DNA of 64,000 nt from Pseudomonas gozinkensis (GTDB lineage Bacteria > Pseudomonadota > Gammaproteobacteria > Pseudomonadales > Pseudomonadaceae): positions 5,083,001 through 5,147,000 of the forward strand of contig NZ_CP062253.1 of NCBI RefSeq assembly GCF_014863585.1, in the 5' to 3' direction. Below the pieces are notes generated by a model. It searched no databases and was not told the DNA's origin. It saw only the letters and a list, made by a program, of their open reading frames with translations. The position numbers were made by a program, and so were the translations under genes. Below, piece by piece: positions 9,393-19,280 of the stretch (its first letter is position 1; each line of letters opens with the position of its first letter).

Positions 9393-10739
9393 ATGCGCGT
9401 GATGAAGTGGAGCATGATCGCACTGGCAGTTGCAGCAGCAGCCAGTACTCAGATGGCTACGGCCGCACCGTTCGTAAGTGACCAGGCAGAAGCCAAAGGC
9501 TTCGTTGAAGACGCGAAAGCTGATTTGCTGATTCGCAACTATTACTTCAACCGTGACAACAAAGACCGTGCCCGTGACGTGAAAGACTGGACCCAGGGTA
9601 TCTGGGGCAACTTCAGCTCCGGTTACACCCAAGGTACTGTTGGTGTCGGCGTTGATGCATTCGGTTACCTGGCCATCAAACTGGACGGCGGTGCCGGCAC
9701 CAGCGGTTCGGGCAACATGAGCCGCAGCAACACCTTCAATGCAAACGGTTCCCGCGATCCTGACGACAGCCAAGGCAAAGCCGGCGCAGCCATCAAGTTC
9801 CGCGTATCGAAAACCGAGCTGAAAGTCGGTGACATGCAGCCTAGCACCGCTCCGGTGTTCGCTGTTGGCGGCTCCCGTATCCTTCCGCAAACTGCCAGCG
9901 GTTTCCAACTGCAGAGCAGCGAGATCAAAGACCTTGACCTCGAAGCCGGTCACTTCTACTCGGCTACCAGCCAGGACCGCAACGCCCGTGAAGGCGGCCT
10001 GTACGCGACCTACGCTGGCGTTGAAGCCAAAACCATCGACTACTTCGGTGGCAAGTACGGCATCACCGAAAACCTGAGCGCATCGCTCTACGGCGCCAAA
10101 CTGGAAGACATCTGGAACCAGTACTACGCCAACGTGAACCTCACCACTCCATTTGGTGGTGACACTTCGCTGAACACCGACTTCAACATCTATCGCACCA
10201 CCGATACCGGTAGCGCGAAAGCCGGTGACATCAGCAACACCGCGTTCTCCCTGGCTACCGCTCTCTCGTTCCTGAAAGCGCACACCATCACCCTGGCCTT
10301 CCAGAAGGTCAACGGTGACACTCCGTTCGACTACATCGGCGTGGGCAAGAACAACCGTGGCGGCGACTCGATCTTCCTCGCCAACTCCATCCAGTACTCT
10401 GACTTCAACGCCCCGGGCGAGAAGTCTGCCCAGATCCGTTACGACATCAAGATGGCCGAGTACGGCGTTCCAGGTCTGAGCTTCATGACCCGTTACGTAA
10501 AAGGTTGGGACATCGACGGTACCCACACTCCGGCAGGCAGCGCCTACACCGGTCTGTACGGCGAAGATGGCAAACACAACGAAACCAACTTTGAAGCCAA
10601 GTACGTTGTTCAGTCTGGCCCAGCCAAAGATCTTTCGTTCCGTATTCGTCAGGCATGGCACTTCGCTAACGCCGACGAAGGTGAAGGCGATACCAAAGAG
10701 TTCCGTCTGATCGTCGACTACCCGCTGTCGCTTTTGTAA
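9393..10739 (+). CDS. oprD: OprD-family outer membrane porin
   Basis: 448 residues with a Sec signal peptide (MRVMKW, a hydrophobic stretch, then ATAAPF). The mature start, GFVEDAKADLLIRNYYFNRD, is the OprD hallmark (first strand); the sequence continues with GTVGVGVDAFGYLAIKLDGG and ends FRLIVDYPLSLL. OprD proteins are 18-stranded substrate-specific channels for amino acids, peptides or other small acids. AAAGGAG is nine bases from the ATG. The place beside HIT-slyX matches PA0958 of P. aeruginosa, but substrate cannot be read from sequence alone. Confidence 0.93.
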   Translation: MRVMKWSMIALAVAAAASTQMATAAPFVSDQAEAKGFVEDAKADLLIRNYYFNRDNKDRARDVKDWTQGIWGNFSSGYTQGTVGVGVDAFGYLAIKLDGGAGTSGSGNMSRSNTFNANGSRDPDDSQGKAGAAIKFRVSKTELKVGDMQPSTAPVFAVGGSRILPQTASGFQLQSSEIKDLDLEAGHFYSATSQDRNAREGGLYATYAGVEAKTIDYFGGKYGITENLSASLYGAKLEDIWNQYYANVNLTTPFGGDTSLNTDFNIYRTTDTGSAKAGDISNTAFSLATALSFLKAHTITLAFQKVNGDTPFDYIGVGKNNRGGDSIFLANSIQYSDFNAPGEKSAQIRYDIKMAEYGVPGLSFMTRYVKGWDIDGTHTPAGSAYTGLYGEDGKHNETNFEAKYVVQSGPAKDLSFRIRQAWHFANADEGEGDTKEFRLIVDYPLSLL

Positions 10740-10767
10740 TCGCTTCGATTTAGTTGCGGTAACAAAA

Positions 10768-10799
10768 CAAAAAGGCCCATCTTCGGATGGGCCTTTTTT
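10768..10799 (+). terminator. oprD terminator
   Basis: AAAGGCCCATC, a TTCG loop-containing turn and GGATGGGCC followed by seven T; it starts about 30 bases after the oprD stop. Confidence 0.92.
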
Positions 10800-10821
10800 A
10801 TTGCCTGTCACTTGTAATAGA

Positions 10822-10843
10822 TGCCTGACCGATAAGTCAGGCA
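10822..10843 (-). terminator. Hairpin after mscS, weak terminator
   Basis: Perfect 8-base inverted repeat (TGCCTGAC / GTCAGGCA) with a six-base loop, 20 bases past the mscS stop on the minus strand. The following sequence is AT-rich but has no clean U-tract. Confidence 0.4.
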
Positions 10844-10862
10844 ATTAATTAGCAACCTATCA

Positions 10863-11702
10863 TTACACTGCCGATTCCTGAACCACACGAATCACTCGTT
10901 GCGGAAACGGGATATCAATTCCGGCAGTTTTTAAACGATCACGGGACTGTTCGTTAAACATGAACATCACATCCCAGTAATCCGCAGTTTTAACCCACAC
11001 ACGCAGGGAAACAGTGATCGAACTGTCACCCAGTGTCGAAATAACGGCCTGAGGTGCCGGATCCTGCAAAACGCGATCATCCTTGGCCAGATCCAGCAGC
11101 ACCTGTCGGGCCTTTTGCAGATCGGCTTCGTAATCCACACCCACATCAAACACAACCTTGCGGGTTGGCTGACGGTTGGTGTTGGTAATGATGCCGTTCG
11201 ACAGGTTGCCGTTCGGGACGATGATGGTCTTGTTGTCGCCGGTACGCAGCACGGTGTGGAAAATCTGGATGCTGTCGACGGTACCCGCCACACCCTGGGC
11301 TTCGATCCAGTCACCGATGCGGAACGGACGGAACAGCAGAATCAGCACGCCGCCGGCGAAGTTCGCCAGACTGCCCTGCAACGCCAGACCGATAGCCAGG
11401 CCGGCCGCACCGATCGCCGCCACGAACGAAGTGGTCTCGACGCCAATCATCGACGCCACGCTGACGATCAGCAGCACCTTGAGAATGATGTTGGCCAGGC
11501 TGCTGATGAAACCTTGCAGCGCCAGGTCGGCATTGCGCAGGGCCAGCAGGCCGCCGAGCTTTTGCGTGACCTTGTTGATCAGCCACCAGCCGATGGCCAG
11601 GGTAATCACCGCCAGCAACACGCGGCTGCCGTATTCCATGATCATCGGAATCCACGCCTGGGATGCCTTGACCAGGTTGTCTACCTCAGCATTCAAATCC
11701 AT
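10863..11702 (-). CDS. mscS: MscS-type small-conductance mechanosensitive channel
   Basis: 279 residues, E. coli MscS length. Three transmembrane helices are visible: about residues 26-44, 65-85 and the pore helix TM3 around 90-125 with its Gly/Ala packing pattern (AAIGAAGLAIGLALQGSLAN). Next come the beta domain (FRPFRIGDWIEAQGVAGTV) and the alpha/beta C-terminal vestibule. It opens under membrane tension to release osmolytes during hypo-osmotic shock. It lies downstream of yajQ in the same direction, probably separately terminated. Confidence 0.94.
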   Translation of the reverse strand: MDLNAEVDNLVKASQAWIPMIMEYGSRVLLAVITLAIGWWLINKVTQKLGGLLALRNADLALQGFISSLANIILKVLLIVSVASMIGVETTSFVAAIGAAGLAIGLALQGSLANFAGGVLILLFRPFRIGDWIEAQGVAGTVDSIQIFHTVLRTGDNKTIIVPNGNLSNGIITNTNRQPTRKVVFDVGVDYEADLQKARQVLLDLAKDDRVLQDPAPQAVISTLGDSSITVSLRVWVKTADYWDVMFMFNEQSRDRLKTAGIDIPFPQRVIRVVQESAV

Positions 11703-11736
11703 CTTTTATCTCCTGATTGCCGGCTTCCCGGGCTAT

Positions 11737-11790
11737 AAAAAACCAGCGGCAGAAAGACCGAACCGCACTGGGCTCAATCGTTTCTGCCGT
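11737..11790 (-). terminator. Possible yajQ terminator
   Basis: On the minus strand, ACGGCAGAAA pairs with TTTCTGCCGC across a 25-base loop and is followed, after CTGG, by six T. The long loop lowers confidence. Confidence 0.5.
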
Positions 11791-11842
11791 TGCTTGGGCC
11801 TCGGACGCCTTAAACGCCGAGAGGTTCCCGACCGGAAAAAGC

Positions 11843-13386
<1,544 letters not shown>

Positions 13387-13431
13387 GCAGCGGCTACGCT
13401 GGCCACTTGTTCCTTTGCTGCGATAAACCTG

Positions 13432-15468
13432 ATGCCATTGCGCCAGCGCCTCGAAAACCTGCCGGTCGGCCAGAAACTGCTGGCCGCCCTGCTGGTGCTG
13501 TTGACCACCGTGTTGCTGGTCGCCAACCTGACCTTTATCAGCGCCGCCTATTACATTTCCCAGGAAAGCATGGCACCCCAGGCGTTGCAGACCATCGGGC
13601 GACTGGTGTCGAACCCAAGTCTGGTGGCCGAGGCCTTGCAATCGCCGCAAAGCGCCGAGCGCCTGCTCAAGGAACTCGACAGCTATTCGCCGCTGCGCGC
13701 CGCTGCTTTATACGACGGCAAAGGCGAACGTCTGGCGCAGTTGCAACACGGCGACAAACTCAACCTGCCGGAACGTTATCGGCACATCGAAGCCTGGCAA
13801 CTGACCGAGTTTCGCAGCAACCAGCTGATCACCCTGCCCCGCCCCGGCACTGCGCCGGGCCACCTGTTGCTGGTGGCCAGCAGCGAGCTGCCGGTGGCGT
13901 TCTACACCGGCACGCTCACGGCCAGCCTGGGGATTCTGATTTTCAGTGTGCTGCTGTGGCTGGTCATCGCCCGGCAGATCAAGCGCCTGATCACCCGGCC
14001 GATCCATCAGCTCGAAGAACTGTCCCGCCAGGTGACCCGCGAGGAGAACTACGCCCTGCGCGCCTCCCGGGGCAACCATGACGAAATCGGCAGCCTCGCC
14101 GAGGCGTTCAATACCATGCTCTCGCGCATTGAGGCCCGGGAGCAGCAGCTCAAGCGCGCCCGCGACGATTCGCAAGCCGCCTACGATCAGGCGCAGGGTC
14201 TGGCCGAAGAAACCCGCCACACCAACCGCAAGCTGGAACTGGAAGTCCAGGTGCGCAGCAAGATCGAGAAGAAGCTCACCGGGTTCCAGAACTACCTCAA
14301 CAGCATCATCGACTCCATGCCCTCGGCGCTGATCGCCCTCGACGAACAGCTCTATGTCACGCAGTGGAACCAGGAAGCCAGCGCCCTTTCCGGCACACGG
14401 CTGGACGAGGCGCTGAACCAGCCGATCTTCCTCGCTTTCGAACCGCTCAAGCCGTTTCTGCCGCAACTCAAGCAGACCGTCGAACAACACACGGTGGCGA
14501 AGATCGAGCGGGTGACCTGGTTCAAGGACGACGAGCCCAAGCACTACGCCCTGACCTTCTACCCGCTGATGGGCGGCGCCGGGCGTGGTGTGGTGATCCG
14601 GATCGACGACATCACCCAGCGCCTGTCGCTGGAAGAAATGATGGTGCAGTCGGAAAAAATGCTGTCGGTTGGAGGCCTCGCCGCCGGCATGGCTCACGAA
14701 ATCAACAACCCGCTGGGGGCGATCCTGCACAACGTGCAGAACATTCGCCGACGTCTATCGCCAGACCTGCCGAAGAACCTCGAGCAGGCCGAGCAACTGG
14801 GCATCGAACTCGATACCGTGAACCGCTATCTGCAAGGGCGGGAAGTCCCGCAACTGCTCGACGGCATCCAGCAGGCCGGCGCCCGGGCGGCGAAAATCGT
14901 TACCCATATGCTCAGCTTCAGCCGCCGCAGCAACCGCCAGATGGCGCCGTGCGACCTGCCAGCACTGATCGATCAAGCGGTGGAAATCGCCGGCAACGAC
15001 TTCGACCTGGCCATCGGCTTCGACTTCAAGGGCCAGGCGATCGTTCGCCAGTTCGACCCGGCGCTGGGTCCCGTGCCGGGCACCGCCAACGAGCTCGAAC
15101 AGGTATTGCTCAACCTGCTGAAGAACGCCGCGCAGGCGATCCACCAGCGCGAAGATGACAGCGAGCCGGGGCGAATCACGTTGCGCACACGGCTTAATCC
15201 GCCCTGGGCCGAGATTCAGGTCGAGGACAACGGCATCGGCATGAGCGAGAACGTGCGCAAGCGCACCTTCGAGCCGTTCTTCACCACCAAGGAAATCGGC
15301 CAGGGCACGGGCCTCGGGCTGTCGGTGTCGTACTTCATCATCACCAACAACCACAAAGGGCAGATGGAAGTGCAGTCGGCGCCGGGGCAAGGCACCTGCT
15401 TCACCCTGCGCCTGCCACTGGCGCAACCGGCGCCCATCGCCGCCGAAACCAATCAACTACCGAGGTAA
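13432..15468 (+). CDS. Membrane sensor histidine kinase (HAMP-PAS-HisKA-HATPase)
   Basis: 678 residues. TM1 is near 15-38, a periplasmic domain of about 120 residues follows, TM2 is near 164-184, then HAMP (about 184-237), a coiled coil, and a PAS domain from about 290. The phosphoacceptor is His422 in GMAHEINNPLGA; the ATPase domain has N-box ELEQVLLNLLKNAAQA near 553 and G-boxes DNGIGM and GTGLGLSVS. It is an NtrB-like class. No response regulator is adjacent. By position it corresponds to PA4398, linked to swarming and biofilm in P. aeruginosa; the signal is unknown. Confidence 0.92.
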   Translation: MPLRQRLENLPVGQKLLAALLVLLTTVLLVANLTFISAAYYISQESMAPQALQTIGRLVSNPSLVAEALQSPQSAERLLKELDSYSPLRAAALYDGKGERLAQLQHGDKLNLPERYRHIEAWQLTEFRSNQLITLPRPGTAPGHLLLVASSELPVAFYTGTLTASLGILIFSVLLWLVIARQIKRLITRPIHQLEELSRQVTREENYALRASRGNHDEIGSLAEAFNTMLSRIEAREQQLKRARDDSQAAYDQAQGLAEETRHTNRKLELEVQVRSKIEKKLTGFQNYLNSIIDSMPSALIALDEQLYVTQWNQEASALSGTRLDEALNQPIFLAFEPLKPFLPQLKQTVEQHTVAKIERVTWFKDDEPKHYALTFYPLMGGAGRGVVIRIDDITQRLSLEEMMVQSEKMLSVGGLAAGMAHEINNPLGAILHNVQNIRRRLSPDLPKNLEQAEQLGIELDTVNRYLQGREVPQLLDGIQQAGARAAKIVTHMLSFSRRSNRQMAPCDLPALIDQAVEIAGNDFDLAIGFDFKGQAIVRQFDPALGPVPGTANELEQVLLNLLKNAAQAIHQREDDSEPGRITLRTRLNPPWAEIQVEDNGIGMSENVRKRTFEPFFTTKEIGQGTGLGLSVSYFIITNNHKGQMEVQSAPGQGTCFTLRLPLAQPAPIAAETNQLPR

Positions 15469-15471
15469 ACC

Positions 15472-16056
15472 ATGGGCTTTCGCTTGTCGAAGATCTACAC
15501 CCGCACCGGCGACAAGGGCGAAACCGGACTGGGCGACGGCCGCCGGGTGCCCAAGGATCACCCGCGCATCGAGGCCATTGGCGAAGTCGATACGTTGAAC
15601 AGTCAGGTCGGCGTGCTGCTGGCCGGATTGCTCGCTGAACGCGAAAACTGCCCTGGGCTAAATGAGCTGATCGACGTATTGGCGCCCTGCCAACACCGCT
15701 TGTTCGACCTTGGCGGTGAGCTGGCGATGCCGGAGTATCAGGCGCTGAACGCAGCAGAAATCGAACGGCTGGAAGCCGCCATCGATGTGTGGAACGAGGA
15801 ATTGGGGCCGCTGGAGAATTTCATTCTGCCGGGCGGTTCGATGCTGATCGCCCAGGCCCATGTCTGTCGCAGCCTGGCACGCAGTGCCGAACGGCGTTGT
15901 CAGCATTTGAATGCGATCGAACCGTTGGCCGGGGTTGGGCTGGCGTATATCAATCGCTTGTCGGATCTGTTGTTTGTGGCGGCGAGGCTGATCGCCCGGC
16001 GCCAGGGCATTGCCGAGATTCTGTGGCAACCGGCGGCGAAACCTTCAGAGGTGTAG
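15472..16056 (+). CDS. PduO-type cob(I)alamin adenosyltransferase
   Basis: 194 residues with the ATP-binding N-terminus YTRTGDKGETGLGDGRRV, the central FILPGGS and the RSLARSAERR motif of the PduO/MMAB family. It transfers adenosine from ATP to corrinoid cobalt to make coenzyme B12. It begins three bases after the kinase stop with a GAGG site, so it is cotranscribed with the sensor kinase, although a functional link is not evident. Confidence 0.93.
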   Translation: MGFRLSKIYTRTGDKGETGLGDGRRVPKDHPRIEAIGEVDTLNSQVGVLLAGLLAERENCPGLNELIDVLAPCQHRLFDLGGELAMPEYQALNAAEIERLEAAIDVWNEELGPLENFILPGGSMLIAQAHVCRSLARSAERRCQHLNAIEPLAGVGLAYINRLSDLLFVAARLIARRQGIAEILWQPAAKPSEV

Positions 16057-16070
16057 CGCCTGGAAGTCAG

Positions 16071-16164
16071 TCATCGCTGGCAAGCCAGCTCCCACAAGGT
16101 TCTTGATCGTTCACAAGTATTCTATGAAGCCTTAAACCTGTGGGAGCTGGCTTGCCAGCGATGA
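16071..16164. repeat. REP doublet (REPIN), GCTGGCTTGCCAGC class
   Basis: Left arm 16071-16095 begins TCATCGCTGGCAAGCCAGC; the right arm 16140-16164 is its reverse complement, with a 44-base AT-rich spacer. It lies between the convergent ends of the adenosyltransferase and the Nudix gene, where it may also stop transcription. Confidence 0.9.
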
Positions 16165-16186
16165 GGCCACTGGCCTCACCGCAAAC

Positions 16187-17131
16187 TCAGGCCTGTGGCC
16201 AGAACGCCCGAATCCCCGCCACACCCTGAGCCCCGGCATTCCACGCTTTTTCGCGCTCCGCCGGGCCGACGCCACCCAACAGAAACACCGGTTTGCTGAA
16301 GCCTTCGATCAACGTCGAAGCCTGCTCCCAGCCCAACGGCTGAGCGTCCGGATGAGTCAGGGTCGGCTGCACCGGCGACAGGGTGACGAAATCCACGCCC
16401 ATCTGCTCGGCCAGCGCCAATTCCTCAGCATTGTGGCAAGACGCTGCCAACCAGCGCTCCGCCGGTAACGGACGCCCAGCAGCTGCGTACTTGCGCAGCT
16501 GCGCCGAAGTGATGTGCCAACCGGCAGCCGGGAAATCCCCCAGCCACTCGAACGGGCCCTTGATCATCAACTGCGCCTTGCCGGCACACAGGCCGACCGC
16601 GTCTACCGCAAGGTCGCGGTACTTCGGGTCATAGCCATTGGGCGCACGCAGCTGGATCAGTTTGACGCCGCCGGCAATCGCCTTCTGGATACCGCGCAGC
16701 AAGGCCGGGGTTTCCAGGTCTTCCGGCGTGATCAGGTATTCAGCGGGCAAACGCGCCGCCGCCACAATGGGCTGATTCGCTGCCGGGAACTCGTAATTCG
16801 TCAGTTCCCTGGCCGAAACCCAGGCCAATGGCTGGCCTTCGGCGCCATGGGGCTCCCCGGTGAAGCTCGAGACTTCCCAGACATCCAGCAACACCTGCTT
16901 GTCCGGGTAATCGTGGCGCACCTTGATCAGCGGCCGAGCGGCACCGACGACAATGCCCAACTCTTCTTGCAGCTCGCGGGCCAGCGCGGCTTGCACCGAC
17001 TCCTCGGCTTCGACCTTGCCACCGGGAAATTCCCAGAGGCCGCCCTGATGCTGGGTATCGGCACGGCGGGCGATCAGAATCCTGCCGCTGTCGTCACGAA
17101 TGACGGCGGCGGCGACGTGTACACGTTTCAC
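16187..17131 (-). CDS. mutT: Nudix hydrolase (MutT) fused to a ThiE-like domain
   Basis: 314 residues. Residues 1-130 are a MutT-type Nudix domain with a perfect Nudix box from G38 (E44, R52, E53, E56, E57, G59), expected to hydrolyse 8-oxo-dGTP. Residues 140-314 resemble thiamine-phosphate synthase (GWHITSAQL, SCHNAEEL, LSPVQPTLTHPDA, LLGGVG), but the NDR substrate segment is replaced by a MIKGP sequence, so ThiE catalysis is doubtful. It starts at GTG with GGAGG ten bases upstream and overlaps the GST stop by four bases. This fusion is common in Pseudomonas (PA4400). Confidence 0.9.
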   Translation of the reverse strand: MKRVHVAAAVIRDDSGRILIARRADTQHQGGLWEFPGGKVEAEESVQAALARELQEELGIVVGAARPLIKVRHDYPDKQVLLDVWEVSSFTGEPHGAEGQPLAWVSARELTNYEFPAANQPIVAAARLPAEYLITPEDLETPALLRGIQKAIAGGVKLIQLRAPNGYDPKYRDLAVDAVGLCAGKAQLMIKGPFEWLGDFPAAGWHITSAQLRKYAAAGRPLPAERWLAASCHNAEELALAEQMGVDFVTLSPVQPTLTHPDAQPLGWEQASTLIEGFSKPVFLLGGVGPAEREKAWNAGAQGVAGIRAFWPQA

Positions 17132-17760
17132 GACTGCAATTCCTCCAGTCCTGCCTTTTGCCAGGCCTTGAAGGCCGGCCATTGGTAGACGGTTTCAACA
17201 TAGGCTTCATCGACGGCCGGCAGTTTCACCTGATAAGTGCGCAGACGCACGGCAATCGGCGCGAAAAACGCATCGGCCAACGACACACGACCAAACAGGA
17301 ACGGCCCCGGTTCGGTGGCAACGGCACGGCATTCAGCCCACAGCGCGAGCATGCGCTCGACATCGACCTTCACTTCCGGCGGCACCGGGTTGAGCGGCGC
17401 ATCGTGGCTCAGGTTGAACGGCATGTGATTGCGCATCGCAAAAAAGCCGCTGTGCATCTGTGCGCAGGCGGATCGGGCCTGAGCACGGGCGGCGATATCG
17501 GTCGGCCACAGTTGCTCGGAAGGAAACTGTTCGGCCAGGTATTCGGCAATCGCCAGAGAGTCGGCGACGGTGCCACGGGCGGTTTTCAGCAGCGGCACCT
17601 TGGCAGTCGGCGAATGCGCCAGCAGCCGCTCGCGGGTGTCGGGCTTGCCGAGCTTGATCAGTTCTTCGGTGTAGGGCGCGCCGGTCAGTTCAAGCGCCAG
17701 TGCCGCGCGCAGGGACCAGGAGGAAAGCAGTTTGTCGCCGATGATCAGGTGAAGGCTCAT
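17128..17760 (-). CDS. Glutathione S-transferase family protein
   Basis: 210 residues: N-terminal thioredoxin fold with the glutathione-contacting segment SSWSLRAALAL and the cis-Pro/SNAIL-like element KVPLLKTARGTVADSLAI, then the all-helical C-terminal domain. It detoxifies electrophiles or has an unassigned substrate. It precedes the Nudix gene with a four-base stop/start overlap, a sign of translational coupling; the order GST-mutT-argJ-secA is the conserved Pseudomonas arrangement. Confidence 0.92.
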   Translation of the reverse strand: MSLHLIIGDKLLSSWSLRAALALELTGAPYTEELIKLGKPDTRERLLAHSPTAKVPLLKTARGTVADSLAIAEYLAEQFPSEQLWPTDIAARAQARSACAQMHSGFFAMRNHMPFNLSHDAPLNPVPPEVKVDVERMLALWAECRAVATEPGPFLFGRVSLADAFFAPIAVRLRTYQVKLPAVDEAYVETVYQWPAFKAWQKAGLEELQS

Positions 17761-17819
17761 GATTGAGGTGCCTTTTCGTCAGAGAATCAATTCCAGACTC
17801 GTAGCGTCTGATCTGCCGT

Positions 17820-17912
17820 CTTCGCGGGCAAGCCCGCTCCCACAGGATTCGGCGGCGTGCACAAGCTTTGTGCCCGACAATAATCACTGTGGGAGCGGGC
17901 TTGCCCGCGAAG
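17820..17912. repeat. REP doublet (REPIN), GCGGGCTTGCCCGC class
   Basis: Arms 17820-17844 and 17888-17912 are inverted copies of a REP unit with core GCGGGCTTGCCCGC, a sequence variant distinct from the GCTGGC class at 2605 and 16071. It lies between argJ and the GST gene. Confidence 0.9.
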
Positions 17913-17940
17913 AGGCCAGTCGCCCACTCCCTGTTTCAGA

Positions 17941-19158
17941 TCAGGTGCGGTATTCGGCGTTGATCTTCACGTACTCGTGGGACAGGTCGGTGGTCCAGAT
18001 GGTTTCGCTGCAATCGCCGCGACCCAGCTCGATACGGATGGTGATTTCTTCCTGCTGCATCACTGCCGAGCCCTGGGCTTCGGTATAGGTAGCAGCACGA
18101 GCGCCACGGCTGGCAATGCACACTTCGCCGAGGAACACGTCGATCTTGCTCACGTCCAGATCCGGCACGCCGGCACGGCCGACGGCGGCGAGGATGCGGC
18201 CCCAGTTCGGGTCGGAGGCGAACAGTGCGGTCTTGATCAGCGGCGAGTGAGCCACGGTGTAGCCGACGTCCAGACATTCCTGGTGATTGCCGCCGCCGTT
18301 GACTTCAACGGTCACGAACTTGGTCGCGCCTTCGCCGTCACGCACGATGGCCTGGGCCACGTCCATGCACACTTCGAACACGGCCTGTTTCAGCTTGGCG
18401 AACAGCTCGCCTTCGGTACGGGTGATTTCCGGCAGCGCAGCCTTGCCGGTGGCGATCAGCATGCAGCAGTCGTTGGTCGAAGTGTCACCGTCGATGGTGA
18501 TGCGGTTGAACGACTTGTTGGCGCCGTCCAGCATCAGGTTGTGCAGCACGTCGCGGGAGACTTTGGCGTCGGTGGCGATGTAACCGAGCATGGTCGCCAT
18601 GTTCGGACGGATCATGCCCGCGCCCTTGCTGATGCCGGTGACGGTGATGGTCACGCCGTCATGCTGGAACTGGCGGCTGGCGCCCTTTGGCAGCGTGTCG
18701 GTGGTCATGATGCCGGTGGCGGCGGCTTCCCAGTTGTTTTCCGACAGATCGTCCAGCGCAGCCTGCAGAGCGCCTTCGATCTTCTCGACTGGCAGTGGCT
18801 CGCCGATCACGCCGGTGGAGTACGGCAGGATCTGGCTGGCATCCACGCCGGTCAGCTCGGCGAGCTTGGCGGTGGTGCGCTCGGCGGCGGCCAGTCCCGG
18901 CTCGCCGGTGCCGGCGTTGGCATTGCCGGTGTTGGTCAACAGGTAGCGCACAGCGTTCTGCACGCGTTTCTTGGCCAGGATCACCGGCGCTGCACAGAAA
19001 GCGTTCAACGTGAACACGCCCGCCACGGTAGAACCTTCGGCGCAACGCATCACGACGACATCCTTGCGCCCTGGGCGCTTGATGCCGGCCGAAGCGATAC
19101 CGAGTTCAAAACCGGCAACCGGGTGCAACGTTGGCAAAGGACCAAGACCAACAGCCAT
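17941..19158 (-). CDS. argJ: Bifunctional ornithine acetyltransferase / N-acetylglutamate synthase
   Basis: 405 residues of full ArgJ length. The autocleavage site is in [14 protein letters not shown], with Thr189 as the new N-terminal nucleophile that splits the precursor into alpha and beta chains. It catalyses acetyl recycling from N-acetylornithine to glutamate in arginine synthesis. It lies 122 bases downstream of secA on the same strand, beyond a GC-rich hairpin, matching the secA-argJ order of other Pseudomonas. Confidence 0.96.
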   Translation of the reverse strand: MAVGLGPLPTLHPVAGFELGIASAGIKRPGRKDVVVMRCAEGSTVAGVFTLNAFCAAPVILAKKRVQNAVRYLLTNTGNANAGTGEPGLAAAERTTAKLAELTGVDASQILPYSTGVIGEPLPVEKIEGALQAALDDLSENNWEAAATGIMTTDTLPKGASRQFQHDGVTITVTGISKGAGMIRPNMATMLGYIATDAKVSRDVLHNLMLDGANKSFNRITIDGDTSTNDCCMLIATGKAALPEITRTEGELFAKLKQAVFEVCMDVAQAIVRDGEGATKFVTVEVNGGGNHQECLDVGYTVAHSPLIKTALFASDPNWGRILAAVGRAGVPDLDVSKIDVFLGEVCIASRGARAATYTEAQGSAVMQQEEITIRIELGRGDCSETIWTTDLSHEYVKINAEYRT

Positions 19159-19220
19159 GAATGCGCTCCTTACTCAATGATGTCAGCACCGCCAAGCGTA
19201 GTGACGGTGGTGTAAATGGC

Positions 19221-19253
19221 AAAACGCCGCGACGGCTGGTGCCGGTCGCGGCG
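19221..19253 (-). terminator. secA terminator
   Basis: On the minus strand a nine-base stem (CGCCGCGAC / GTCGCGGCG) with an 11-base loop is followed by four T. It starts about 28 bases after the secA stop. Confidence 0.7.
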
Positions 19254-19280
19254 CGGGTATTTCAGCAATTGAAACGGGGT

